DNA of 64,000 nucleotides. Source: Deltaproteobacteria bacterium ADurb.Bin207 (lineage in GTDB: Bacteria > Myxococcota_A > Polyangia > Polyangiales > Polyangiaceae). Every line of letters begins with the position of its first letter. Position 1 is the stretch's first letter. Positions 1 to 8,694 of the stretch are shown here, in pieces. The position numbers and the translations under genes were made by a program. The notes under the pieces are model-generated. The model searched no databases. It saw only the letters and a program-made list of their open reading frames with translations, and had not been told where the DNA came from. Location: NCBI GenBank assembly GCA_002070115.1, contig MWCO01000028.1, positions 1 to 64,000 of the forward strand, written 5' to 3'.

Positions 1-1
1 C

Positions 2-994
2 ACCGGAGGTCAAGCAGGCGCGGGGGGCGGGGGACCTACCGCGGGCTGGCTTTATACCATCGACGGCGACCCGCATATTTACCTCGACGGGGGCGGGTCG
101 ACGGGCGTGTGGATGGGCCGCGGGGTCAACCTCGATGACCTGTTCTTATGCGGGTACAACTACGGCCTTTGGATGGACAGCCCCCATGATGGCGAACACG
201 CCTTGCTTGGCCTCATCGACGCCATGATGGCCTCGTGGAAACCCAATTTCGTCCGCGTCTCCCTCGGCATGAACAGCTATAGCCCTGTCGTGCATTGGCA
301 AGCCGGTAGTGACTACACCACGGCCATGACGAACGTCATCGAGCACCTGGGCTCGTATGCAGGAGTGTTCGTGCTCGTATCGCTTCGCAGTGACACCACG
401 ATGGTCGAGCCGGGTGGAGGTGAATGCGGCCAAGGAGACGACGCCGTATGCCTGCCGTCGAACGCGACGGACGACGTATATCGAGCGCTCGTTCAGTCGT
501 TTCATGACAAGCCTTATGTCCTGTTTGGGATTGCGAACGAGCCGGGGGGCAATGGTTCGTCGAATAGCGATATTCGTGCGCGGATGGAGCACGCGGTTTC
601 GGTCATTCGTGCGCAAGAAGATGCCCTCGGTTCCCCCCATCACCTCATTGCGGTGCAAGGCAACCAGTGGACGAGTCAGATTGCGTTTTACGCTGCCGAT
701 CCGCTGTCTTTCGACAACGTCGTTTACGAATACCATGCATATCCGCCCATCGCCTCCGAATACACGTTTTCGAACATTCCGGTCATCATTGGCGAGTATG
801 GCCCAAGTGGTTCGGACACGTCATTTTCACTGGGATTTTTCGCAGATGTCGAGGCCAAGCAGATTCCGAATCTTGCCTGGTCCCTGTCGCCCTACTCGAA
901 TTGCGCGCCTGATCTCGTTGCGGTGACGCATGATGCCTCGCTGACGACAACCGCGTGGGGAGACGTCGTGAAGGCCTATCTTCAGGCGCACTGA
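2..994 (+). CDS. GH5-like secreted glycosidase (cellulase family), 5' end missing
   Basis: The reading frame is open from base 2, so the gene begins before the window; a GTG at 107 would only be an internal codon. The first ~35 codons give a Gly-rich linker followed by a beta-strand segment. The rest reads as a (beta/alpha)8 glycoside hydrolase of the GH5/cellulase type: a RVSLGM strand, the acid/base motif NEPGG (Glu codon at 539) and the nucleophile motif IIGEYGP (Glu codon at 794), spaced as in clan GH-A. Known role of the family: retaining hydrolysis of beta-glucans or beta-mannans outside the cell. The Gly-rich upstream part suggests a linker to a signal peptide or lipoprotein anchor outside the window. 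The exact substrate cannot be read from this sequence. Confidence 0.75.
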   Translation, partial: TGGQAGAGGGGPTAGWLYTIDGDPHIYLDGGGSTGVWMGRGVNLDDLFLCGYNYGLWMDSPHDGEHALLGLIDAMMASWKPNFVRVSLGMNSYSPVVHWQAGSDYTTAMTNVIEHLGSYAGVFVLVSLRSDTTMVEPGGGECGQGDDAVCLPSNATDDVYRALVQSFHDKPYVLFGIANEPGGNGSSNSDIRARMEHAVSVIRAQEDALGSPHHLIAVQGNQWTSQIAFYAADPLSFDNVVYEYHAYPPIASEYTFSNIPVIIGEYGPSGSDTSFSLGFFADVEAKQIPNLAWSLSPYSNCAPDLVAVTHDASLTTTAWGDVVKAYLQAH

Positions 995-1084
995 CGGTCG
1001 CGGCGGAATGAAATGCGGTCGTCTTGCCCTGCCATGGCCTTGGGATTGACGCGGTGAGGGTTTGACGATTACACGTAAGCTGGT

Positions 1085-2302
1085 TTGCTCACCTCTGATC
1101 TCATTCGTGTTCGAAGACGCGGTCAACGCATCGAGCCGCTGGTTTTGTCTCCCAGGCAATTTCAGGCGGCCATCCCTCTCGCGGAAGCGTTGATCAACGT
1201 TTTTCAAAGCAACATCGGCTCCACCATGGAAGAGCTGGACGAGGCTCTTCGCAAGGTCGCGGACGCAGAGCCCAACCGTATGCAAGTTGCTGGATTTATT
1301 AAGTTATTACGTGATCGGTGTGAGATCGGGACAGCCCCGGAATGCGATCCGGCGGCGTTGCGCGCGGAGGTGTTTCGCTTGGCCACGCAACAGCGGCGCG
1401 CGCTTGGAATCCGCGAACCGTTCCACCGTTCGGCGGTCATCGATGCTTGTGCGGCCCGGCACCACTGCACGCCTGAACAACTCGAGTCCATGCTATTCGC
1501 GGATCTTCCGGGAGCACAGCTTCTTTCGAGTATGCAGCCCATCACGCCCATCGATCTGTTGCATCGGTACAATCTCGCCTTGGCGCAAGGCATCTTGCTG
1601 CGCTCCACCCAGGTCACGATTCACCTCGTCCCCACCACGGCCACGCGCATTCGACAACTCATCCGTGCCATGAGGTTTCGTCGATTGATGTTTCAAATCA
1701 CGGGCTCAGCACAATCCGGATACGAAATCGTGCTGGATGGTCCCATGAGTCTATTCGAATCCACGCAGCGATACGGCATTCAATTGGCCTTATTTCTTCC
1801 TGCGCTCGTGGCCGAGGAAGGATGGAGCCTCAAGGCCAGGCTTCGTTGGGGCAAAGAACGTAAGGAGGCGGTGCTTAGCATCAGCGACCAGGATGGCTTC
1901 GTATCACCCTACCGAAAGGACTCCACGGAACTCGAAGAGATCAGCACTCTCGTAGAATCCTTCTCGCGCCTCGACTGCCCATGGTCCGTGCGACGCTCCT
2001 CGCGCATTTTTCACTTGCAAAACCAGAGTCTATTCGTTCCGGACCTGGTTTTCGAAAAAGATAATAAGCTGCGCGTCTACCTCGAAGCTTTCGGAACCTG
2101 GAATAGGGACGCGGTTTTCGATCGCGTTCAGATCCTTCAACAGGAATTGGGCGAGCGATTCATCCTCGCAGTCAGCAAAAAATTGCGCGTGAGCCCGGAG
2201 ATCGCTTGCGATGATTTCCCATTGCGCATCTTGGTGTATGGCTCCGCCATCTCGGCCCATTCGGTATGGCGATTGCTCGAAGATATCGTCAAAGACGTCT
2301 GA
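1085..2302 (+). CDS. DUF790-family putative PD-(D/E)XK nuclease
   Basis: The 405-residue protein starts at a TTG; this start is chosen because the family's N-terminus (MLTSDLIRVRRRG) begins there. Near residues 315-350 the segment VPDLVF followed by VYLEAFGTW has the order of the PD-(D/E)XK nuclease core (Asp, then Glu on the next strand), which fits the family description. DUF790 proteins often accompany an XPB/Rad25-like helicase in archaea and some bacteria, but no helicase gene is adjacent here. The biological role is not established. The last ~34 bases of the gene have an imperfect copy at 5768-5801 (see findings). Confidence 0.7.
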   Translation: MLTSDLIRVRRRGQRIEPLVLSPRQFQAAIPLAEALINVFQSNIGSTMEELDEALRKVADAEPNRMQVAGFIKLLRDRCEIGTAPECDPAALRAEVFRLATQQRRALGIREPFHRSAVIDACAARHHCTPEQLESMLFADLPGAQLLSSMQPITPIDLLHRYNLALAQGILLRSTQVTIHLVPTTATRIRQLIRAMRFRRLMFQITGSAQSGYEIVLDGPMSLFESTQRYGIQLALFLPALVAEEGWSLKARLRWGKERKEAVLSISDQDGFVSPYRKDSTELEEISTLVESFSRLDCPWSVRRSSRIFHLQNQSLFVPDLVFEKDNKLRVYLEAFGTWNRDAVFDRVQILQQELGERFILAVSKKLRVSPEIACDDFPLRILVYGSAISAHSVWRLLEDIVKDV

Positions 2303-2519
2303 CGGTTTCCAGGAGGGCGAGGAAAACGCCAGCGGATTTCTGCCGATGATCCCCAGGCAGACGAACCTTCATCAACCTGAAGCCCTTTGTTGCGTCGATC
2401 ATCTCCAACAGCACCCTCGTACGAGGGAAATCCCTGGGGTCATGGGAGGGACTGGTTTGCGTTGGGTGATAACGAATGGTCGGCTATAGGGGAATTATAT
2501 CGACCGCTGTTTTCGATCC

Positions 2520-4451
2520 TCATCCATGCCAGGCCGCGCACTTTCCCACGGTGTCATCGTGGATGAAGTTGTGGAATCGCCCCAACCAATAGGCAACCAG
2601 GTAGTCGACTCCCGGATAGGTCATCGCGGGATCGCCTGCATCAAAAAGCCCCCAGGGATGACGCTGCCAGAGGAAATCAGACACCACGCGTTCCCCCACA
2701 TCGACGGCGCCCGTATGCTGGGTCTGATCCGGACAACCGTCCTGATGGGGTAAGTACTTCGGATCTTGGGTCAGGTTCACAGCTACCCTGATGCGAGGAG
2801 GAGGTGGGAATTGAGCCAATTGTGTTTTTGCCTCCCCGGGGATGGCAGCGGAAACGCCAGGCGCAACCCCAGCGTAAATAAATGAAAAGAAAGAGTTTTT
2901 TGTCGTCTCGAAGGTTTTCCACATCCGAGATTCCAAGACATGGGAAACCATGACCCCCCGTCTTCCCAGGTCAGGTTCGAGTCGGGCCAGATTGTACATG
3001 GGTTCCATGACGATGTTGTTGGCGTAATACCCTTTTCCACATGAATTCGAATAGAACCACCCCGACATGATAGGAATCCAGTCGTTGATATTTCCGCCCA
3101 ACCCCGTATTGCCTTCATAAAAGGCGAGGATTTCGTCGTGCTGGTTTTCGTAAGCTTTCACGCCATCCGTCACCATCAGCGCAACGCTGAAAAAAGAAGC
3201 GAGCATCACCGCACTATCCGCCCGTGGAACCGTCGAGGGCACAATCGAGGAAATCAACGGTATCTGTTTGAGAAGCAAAGCGAGATTGGGTAAGAATTCC
3301 TGAAAGCCATACGCCTCGGAATCGTCGTACTTGCCCGTATCGACATGCAAACTCACGGCGCCGTTTTCCATCTCCGCGGAGTTGATGACGGCAAACCGGA
3401 TTTTTACGTTCAAGGGGCCCACGGGAGTCCCGTTGACTTTCACCACCACAGGCATCGTGCGCTCTTTCATGAGTTCCTGAACGAACTTGACAACATCTTG
3501 GCGAATCAATTCTCGGGTTGGCTCATCATTTTCGCCGAGAGCCTCGTACGCCAACGCATAACCGAGCATGACACCTTGGTACTGGTCGCGACTGATATGC
3601 CCGATATAATCGTATTTTTTGCCTTGATACGATACGTCGCAATGACAGCGCTTCACGGAACAGTCCAAGTCACTGAGTATCACAGGATGAGGAGTATTCG
3701 AAGGGGCTACATACCGGGCTAACACGCCGGGCTCCCCGGTTACGTTGAACCATAAATGCAGGGTTTCCACGAGATCAACGACGGCTTTTCGCGCATCCGA
3801 AGCGTCGGTCGTTTTCAACCGCAACGCCTCCGCGGCCAGGTACGTTCCAGTCCAAATGGCTGAATCTCCAAGTCCCCCCAAAGACTCGACAGTCTTGTAG
3901 TCCGGCGGATCTTGATAACGTGCGTTGCCAATCCCACCATAGGCCATCCCATCGCGGTGCAACCACAGCGCATACGCCCTGGCCCGGTCGTGCAGGCTTT
4001 GGCCAGGCTCGGAGGCAACCCAATCGCCCGAAACCACATCCCACAACTCACAAACCTTGCCCGCTTCCGCTTCCCCAAGCCGACATGCATCGCTGCATTC
4101 TCCCTGGACACACTCTCCGCCGACACATCCCGCCCCGGCCCCACAGGTCTGCTCCTTCCATTGCCCCTTGTCACAATAGCGGCGAGTTATGTGGTCAACA
4201 CACACGCTCTCGTTCGAAAAGCATGATGGCGTAAATACGTCCGGCTCGACCACGTCCTCGCCACCAATCACGTCGGAATCAGCATCGTCCGTGACGTCGG
4301 GAAAGGAAGTATCCGATGCTGCCTCGGAAGCCACTTCTGCCTCGGCATCCGCGACTGCGGAATCCACGGGCCCGTGGGCGGCCGAGCTTTCGGAGCTATT
4401 TCCACATCCGCTCATGAGGGCGAGTCCAAGAAGCAAAGCTATTCTTCTCAC
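2520..4451 (-). CDS. Large lipoprotein with Cys-rich neck and helical C-terminal domain
   Basis: The 643-residue protein starts with a clear lipoprotein signal (MRRIALLLGLALMSGCG, lipobox MSGC). Residues ~20-75 are an Ala/Asp/Glu/Ser-rich spacer of the type that lifts myxobacterial lipoproteins off the membrane. Residues ~76-125 hold about ten cysteines in an EGF-like spacing, probably disulphide-bonded. The remaining ~500 residues look largely helical, with Trp/Tyr-rich segments that could form an alpha-toroid, but no catalytic motif was recognised. The gene stands alone on the minus strand between two plus-strand genes. Function unknown; a surface carbohydrate-interacting role is only a guess. 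Confidence 0.75.
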   Translation of the reverse strand: MRRIALLLGLALMSGCGNSSESSAAHGPVDSAVADAEAEVASEAASDTSFPDVTDDADSDVIGGEDVVEPDVFTPSCFSNESVCVDHITRRYCDKGQWKEQTCGAGAGCVGGECVQGECSDACRLGEAEAGKVCELWDVVSGDWVASEPGQSLHDRARAYALWLHRDGMAYGGIGNARYQDPPDYKTVESLGGLGDSAIWTGTYLAAEALRLKTTDASDARKAVVDLVETLHLWFNVTGEPGVLARYVAPSNTPHPVILSDLDCSVKRCHCDVSYQGKKYDYIGHISRDQYQGVMLGYALAYEALGENDEPTRELIRQDVVKFVQELMKERTMPVVVKVNGTPVGPLNVKIRFAVINSAEMENGAVSLHVDTGKYDDSEAYGFQEFLPNLALLLKQIPLISSIVPSTVPRADSAVMLASFFSVALMVTDGVKAYENQHDEILAFYEGNTGLGGNINDWIPIMSGWFYSNSCGKGYYANNIVMEPMYNLARLEPDLGRRGVMVSHVLESRMWKTFETTKNSFFSFIYAGVAPGVSAAIPGEAKTQLAQFPPPPRIRVAVNLTQDPKYLPHQDGCPDQTQHTGAVDVGERVVSDFLWQRHPWGLFDAGDPAMTYPGVDYLVAYWLGRFHNFIHDDTVGKCAAWHG

Positions 4452-4957
4452 GCGTGCTCCTCCTTGCTTTCACCCGAAGACCGAGTGAGACGCATTCGCT
4501 TCAGGTATATCACTACCTTTGCGAGCGTGCCGATCGAAAGTCGAGGTGCCAAACCCATCGGGTTTTTCGCTTCTCCCAGGGGTGGGCCGTCCCGACCGCG
4601 GAGAAGATGAGCACACGACTGGGCAAGGTGACGAAATCAAATACCAAGGATATTGCAACCGGCGCGGTCATGAGAAATCTCGTGCAGCAGGACCACGCGG
4701 ATGATTCCTTCGGGCCCTTGGATGACGTAGGACACTTGCGCCTCCACGCGCTTACGCAATCACCAAAAGCACAACAAGTTGCGCCATCTTGTCGTCATGA
4801 GGGGGCGCGGTCCTTCCGCAAGGATGGGTAGCGTCGAAGCTCCTACCGTGCGATATATCAGCCTGTCATCAAGACAATTGAACGGACTGGTTCAATGGCA
4901 ATGGCTGCGGCGATGCTGGCAGCCTGACTGCGTACATAGGCCCGAGGGGAGTCCATC
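4452..4957. other. 506-bp intergenic region upstream of a small lipoprotein gene
   Basis: No convincing gene. The left end should hold the promoter of the minus-strand lipoprotein gene, the right end the leader of the lipoprotein gene at 4958, whose start is preceded by GAGGGGAG. A 40-codon minus-strand frame at 4637-4759 contains an HEISH motif but has no homology I recognise (see rejected items). Confidence 0.4.
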
Positions 4958-5323
4958 ATGAAAAAAATCCTGTTCTTTGCATTAGGTCTGACTTTGTCCA
5001 CGTGGATGGTCAGCGCTTGTAGCGATGACGACGGTGGGTCGGGCGGTGGCTCGAACGGTGGGTCGGGCGGTGGCTCGAACGGTGGGTCGGGCGGTGGTTC
5101 CCATAGCGACACGTGTCCCATCTTGCCAGGCGACGATGCCTGCAATCAGTGCGCGAAAAGCAAGTGCTGCACTGAATTCACCGCCCTTTCCAGCGCCTTG
5201 TCCGCGTGTTTTGACGCATGCCAGGGTAAGGACTGTAGTGCGTGTAAAAACCTCCCTGAAAAAGACGCCCTGTACGCCTGCTTAGATACACACTGCAAGA
5301 CGGTTTGCGCGGATCGGAAATGA
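4958..5323 (+). CDS. Small Cys-rich lipoprotein with Gly/Ser repeat linker
   Basis: The 121-residue product has a lipoprotein signal peptide (MKKILFFALGLTLSTWMVSAC, lipobox VSAC at the end), then a linker made of three near-identical 8-residue units GGSGGGSN. The C-terminal ~70 residues carry about twelve cysteines, many in CxxC or CxxxC spacing (CNQCAKSKCC, CSACKN, CKTVC). Such small disulphide-rich lipoproteins are common on myxobacterial outer membranes; their functions are mostly unknown. A strong ribosome binding site (GGGGAG) lies about 8 nt before the ATG. Part of its 3' end is repeated in degenerate form just downstream (5348-5384). Confidence 0.8.
   Translation: MKKILFFALGLTLSTWMVSACSDDDGGSGGGSNGGSGGGSNGGSGGGSHSDTCPILPGDDACNQCAKSKCCTEFTALSSALSACFDACQGKDCSACKNLPEKDALYACLDTHCKTVCADRK
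5033..5104 (+). repeat. 3 x 24-bp tandem repeat encoding the Gly/Ser linker
   Basis: Three consecutive 24-bp units encode GGSGGGSN, GGSGGGSN and GGSGGGSH inside the small lipoprotein gene. The first two copies look identical in DNA and the third differs only near its end, so copy number is probably variable between strains. Confidence 0.85.
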
Positions 5324-5767
5324 GGGACAAGCATGTGCCATAAGCGTCCTGAAAAAGACGTCTTAGCCGCTATAGATACATACTCAGCGCGGCCTTGACA
5401 GGCGCCGAGACACCCACTCTCACGCTTTTCATTCCGGAAAGCCGGGCCGCTGATTTCGAAGGCGATACATCGGCGCGAGTCTCGTAACACTCCGTATTCA
5501 AAACGAAATCCGAACTGGCATGGTTCGATCGGGTCGCGGCGGCTGGTATCGCCGGCGACGTCATCTTGGCCATAAGCGCGTACGCGACTCCGTCATGTTC
5601 CGAGGTTACGCTCCTATATGAGGCTAAAATGATAGAAAGGAAGCCGCCTTCCCACCAAGAGCCGCCGGCTCGGTGCCGCACTCTTGTCGAGGGCTAAGTC
5701 GTCGGCACCCAACCACCAGGCATCCTTCCGATGGTTCCCGCGGGCGGCCCGAGCGCCGTTTGAACTA

Positions 5768-5816
5768 CGATTGCTTGAAGACATTGCAAAAGACGTGTGA
5801 CTATTTCCCGGAAATT
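5768..5816 (+). pseudogene. Remnant of a second DUF790 gene 3' end
   Basis: Bases 5768-5801 match 2271-2304 at 28 of 34 positions by eye. In the matching frame they encode RLLEDIAKDV and a TGA, against RLLEDIVKDV and a TGA at the end of the intact DUF790 gene. Similarity continues for about 15 bases past the stop. Upstream of 5768 the similarity is lost. This is best explained as the tail of a duplicated, mostly deleted copy. Confidence 0.5.
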
Positions 5817-5828
5817 CGACAGATACAC

Positions 5829-5837
5829 TGCTAGAAT
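5829..5837 (+). promoter_or_regulatory. Candidate extended -10 promoter for ddh
   Basis: TGCTAGAAT fits the extended -10 pattern TGnTATAAT with one mismatch in the hexamer. It lies about 34 nt before the ATG of the diaminopimelate dehydrogenase gene. No good -35 hexamer is present at the right distance, which extended -10 promoters tolerate. Inferred from sequence only. Confidence 0.35.
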
Positions 5838-5870
5838 TGTCACGGCGGAGCCGCACGGTAGCGAACCCTC

Positions 5871-6863
5871 ATGATCATGAATCAGCCCATTCGCATCGCG
5901 ATTGTCGGATATGGTAACCTCGGACGCGGTGTGGAAGCCGCGGTCGCGCGTTGCCCGGACATGAGCCTTTCGGCCATTTATTCTCGACGCCCTGCCGCAT
6001 CGATCCAGACGCTATTCGGAAACGCTCCCGTCTATGAGATGGAAGCGTTGAACGGGCGCGCCAACGAAACGGATGTATTCGTGTTATGTGGGGGCTCCAA
6101 AGAGGATTTGCCGCGTCAAGGGCCGCAACTGGCGGCGCTAGGCAACACGGTCGACAGCTTCGATACGCACGCGCGCATTGCGGAATACTTTTCGGCGATG
6201 GATGAAGCGGCTCGCGCGGCTGGACACACCTCCATCATTTCGGTGGGTTGGGATCCGGGGCTTTTTTCCATCCACCGCGTGCTAGGAGAGGCTTTTTTAC
6301 CCGATGGTGACACGTATACCTTCTGGGGGAAGGGAGTGAGTCAGGGGCATTCGGATGCGCTTCGTCGGGTGGAGGGGGTCGCCGACGGCGTGCAATACAC
6401 CGTGCCCATCGAACGCGCGATCGAACAGGTGCGCAGCGGCGCGCGGCCGCGCTTTTCGCCTCGTCAAATGCATCGACGCGAGTGCTTCGTGGTGTTGAAA
6501 GATGGGGCCAATGCGGATGCCGTACGGCAAGCTATCGTCTCGATGCCTCACTATTTCGACGAATACGAGACAGTCGTCACGATTGTCGATGCGCGGACTT
6601 TGGATGCCGAGCATCGTGGCATGGCGCATGGCGGATTCGTGATTCGCAGTGGCAGGACGGGAAGCGATCATGAGCAGCGTCTCGAGCTCGGATTATCGGC
6701 GAGCAGCAATCCGGAGTTGACATCGAGCATCCTGGTGGCTTATGCGCGCGCGGCCGTGCGACTACACCGCATGGGAAAAATCGGCGCGCATTCGGTCTTC
6801 GACGTGGCTCCCGGTTGGTTGTCCCTCAAGAGCAACGAGCAGCTTCGAGCTGAATGGCTCTGA
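5871..6863 (+). CDS. ddh: meso-Diaminopimelate D-dehydrogenase
   Basis: The 330-residue protein matches the Ddh family in length and order. It has an N-terminal Rossmann fold with IAIVGYGNLGRG, the segment VLCGGSKEDLP, the substrate region around DSFDTHARI, and the conserved SVGWDPGLFS and FWGKGVSQGHSDALR segments, ending in an oligomerisation domain. Ddh makes meso-diaminopimelate from tetrahydrodipicolinate, NADPH and ammonia in one step, feeding peptidoglycan and lysine. ATG at 5871 or 5877 (third codon) could both start it. The gene stands apart from other lysine genes here. Whether it works in synthesis or degradation is unknown. Confidence 0.9.
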   Translation: MIMNQPIRIAIVGYGNLGRGVEAAVARCPDMSLSAIYSRRPAASIQTLFGNAPVYEMEALNGRANETDVFVLCGGSKEDLPRQGPQLAALGNTVDSFDTHARIAEYFSAMDEAARAAGHTSIISVGWDPGLFSIHRVLGEAFLPDGDTYTFWGKGVSQGHSDALRRVEGVADGVQYTVPIERAIEQVRSGARPRFSPRQMHRRECFVVLKDGANADAVRQAIVSMPHYFDEYETVVTIVDARTLDAEHRGMAHGGFVIRSGRTGSDHEQRLELGLSASSNPELTSSILVAYARAAVRLHRMGKIGAHSVFDVAPGWLSLKSNEQLRAEWL

Positions 6864-6996
6864 GCGAGTCGAGCCTGGCGCGACAGAGGCAGGCGAAAGC
6901 GAGCGGGAGAGTGGAAACACACGAAACGGGGGGAGCCGCGGCTTCCGCACTTCAAATTTCATAGCTATTTTCAGATAGTTACAGCAGGATGGTCCA

Positions 6997-8247
6997 ATGA
7001 ATCATCGCGGTTGGTTGGTCACGGTGGCGGGGTTGGTTCTGAACCTTGCGTTGGGCGTGTTGTACGCCTGGAGCATGTTCAGCAAACAGCTTTCGGAGAC
7101 GGTGGAGGCAGGCGGATTCGGGTGGTCGAAAACGACTGCCACGCTACCGTACACCTGTGCGATCGCATTTTTTGCCGTGATGATGATTCCGGCCGGGCGT
7201 TTTCAGGATCGCATGGGGCCGCGGATCGTCGCCACCGTGGGGGCGATTTTATGTGGGCTGGGTCTCATCGTGGCCAGCTTCGGCTCCGCAGATTCCATAT
7301 GGCCCGTCATCCTTGGCTTCGGAGTCATGGCGGGAACGGGGATAGGACTTGGTTATGCGGCAGCGACACCGGCGGCGGTCAAGTGGTTTGGACCGGAAAA
7401 AAAAGGACTCATCACAGGGATCGTGGTGGCCGGCTTTGGTCTTGCGCCCGTGTATATCGCACCACTTTCCCGTTCCCTTCTCGCCGCGTATGGTATCTCC
7501 CGTTCGTTTCTGATCTTCGGTGTCGTGTTTCTCGTCGTGGCGACGACCGCGGCCCAGTTCATGTTTAATCCGCGGCAAAACGATGCGGGTGCCGATTCGA
7601 AATCGAAAGCATCTTCCGAAAAACCGGGTGAGGATCGAACCTGGTCGGAAATGCTTCGAACGCCCGCTTTCTGGACACTTTATGCACAATACGCGTGTGG
7701 TGCGACAGCGGGTCTGATGATCATTGGGCATATGGCCAAAATCGTCTCGGTGCAATCGGAAGGCGCGATTCAAACGGGGTTTCTTTTCGTCGCGGTGTTG
7801 GCCATCTTCAACGCGGCGGGGCGTGTGTTGGCGGGGGTAGCCTCGGACTTCATCGGTCGAAATGCCACGATGATCATCGTATTTTTGGCGCAAGCCATCA
7901 CGCTTTTTTTCTTTTCCCAATTCACGACGGTGACTGCTTTTTTGATCGGTTCCGCGCTCATTGGCTTCAATTACGGCTCATGTTTGTCGCTATTTCCCGC
8001 GACCGCCGCGGACCTCTGGGGAACCCGTCATCTCGGTCTGAACTATGGCATTCTCTTTACGGCGTGGGGCGTGGGAGGCGTATTCGGCCCGATGTTGGCC
8101 GGAACCATCGCCGACGCCACGGGCAGCTATTCGACAGCCTACCAGGTCGCTTCTGGACTATTGATCGTGGCGGCCGTACTGGCAGCCATCCATCTTTTCA
8201 CAAAGCGGGCGGCCGCGCGGCAAAGCCCAGCGCCTTCGGGATCGTGA
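6997..8247 (+). CDS. OFA-family MFS transporter (oxalate/formate antiporter type)
   Basis: The 416-residue protein has about twelve membrane segments and the OFA-family N-terminus: RGWLVTVAGLVLNLALGVLY, then the YAWSMFSKQL segment and the MFS loop GRFQDRMGPR. A hydrophilic central loop at ~195-215 (rich in Lys, Ser, Asp) separates the two six-helix halves. Known relatives exchange oxalate for formate or carry other small carboxylates. The substrate here cannot be assigned. One speculation is a carboxylate linked to the catabolic cluster at 14.6-25.9 kb, but nothing in the immediate context proves it. Confidence 0.85.
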   Translation: MNHRGWLVTVAGLVLNLALGVLYAWSMFSKQLSETVEAGGFGWSKTTATLPYTCAIAFFAVMMIPAGRFQDRMGPRIVATVGAILCGLGLIVASFGSADSIWPVILGFGVMAGTGIGLGYAAATPAAVKWFGPEKKGLITGIVVAGFGLAPVYIAPLSRSLLAAYGISRSFLIFGVVFLVVATTAAQFMFNPRQNDAGADSKSKASSEKPGEDRTWSEMLRTPAFWTLYAQYACGATAGLMIIGHMAKIVSVQSEGAIQTGFLFVAVLAIFNAAGRVLAGVASDFIGRNATMIIVFLAQAITLFFFSQFTTVTAFLIGSALIGFNYGSCLSLFPATAADLWGTRHLGLNYGILFTAWGVGGVFGPMLAGTIADATGSYSTAYQVASGLLIVAAVLAAIHLFTKRAAARQSPAPSGS

Positions 8248-8309
8248 ACCCACACGCTATCCCTGGCTATCTCGGTTGACGAATCCTCGTGGTGGAGGAT
8301 AGTCGTTTC

Positions 8310-8609
8310 ATGCCTTCTCATCGCTTGGTTGCGGTCATGGGTGTTGTGCTTGCGATGTTTTGCGGATGCAAGTCCGAGAAATCCACCTCGGGCCGGTGGG
8401 TCGCCTGCACCTGCCCTTACCTCACGGACTACGATGAACCGGCCAAGCACACGCTCCGGGTTTGTGTTCCGGATGGTGAAAACGCGGAGGAAACCGCGTT
8501 CGGATGCGCTTCGAAGCTCGTCCATGGTCCCGCCGAAGCCTGCCGCTGTGATCCGCCCGCGGAGGTCTGCGACTCCCCCAAAGCTTGTATTTCCAACGAA
8601 TATAAGTAG
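8310..8609 (+). CDS. Small Cys-rich lipoprotein
   Basis: The frame could begin at a GTG at 8289, but starting at the ATG at 8310 puts a typical lipoprotein signal at the N-terminus (MPSHRLVAVMGVVLAMFCGC, lipobox FCGC). The mature part of ~80 residues contains about ten cysteines (CTCPY, CRCDPP and others) and shows no known domain. It is followed at once by nadC, so the two may be co-transcribed. Function unknown. Confidence 0.6.
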   Translation: MPSHRLVAVMGVVLAMFCGCKSEKSTSGRWVACTCPYLTDYDEPAKHTLRVCVPDGENAEETAFGCASKLVHGPAEACRCDPPAEVCDSPKACISNEYK

Positions 8610-8694
8610 CGACTCCCATGGCATGCGGGAACGACCCGCAGGCTTACTCCCCTTCCCTCTTCCTGTCCCGATCGCCTCGTGTACGCTGCACCGT

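Larger units (their letters stand above)
5324..5870. other. 547-bp intergenic region with two decayed gene fragments
   Basis: No intact gene was found. It holds two recognisable remnants: a degenerate copy of the end of the preceding lipoprotein gene (5348-5384) and a copy of the 3' end of the DUF790 gene with its stop codon (5768-5816). Between them, a plus-strand frame from about 5395 reads like coding sequence but has an in-frame stop near 5485. An extended -10 element for the next gene lies at 5829-5837. The region looks like a site of past duplication and deletion. Confidence 0.5.

Noticed and set aside
146-736. 196-codon minus-strand frame over the GH5-like gene
   Set aside because: No signal or domain; the plus-strand frame has clan GH-A catalytic motifs.
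4637-4759. 40-codon minus-strand frame with HEISH (zinc-protease-like)
   Set aside because: Very short, starts from TTG without a ribosome binding site and is closed on both sides by stops; a chance motif or unrecognisable remnant.
8329-8694. 122-residue N-terminal extension of NadC
   Set aside because: It overlaps the small lipoprotein gene in another frame, and the standard NadC start is at 8695.
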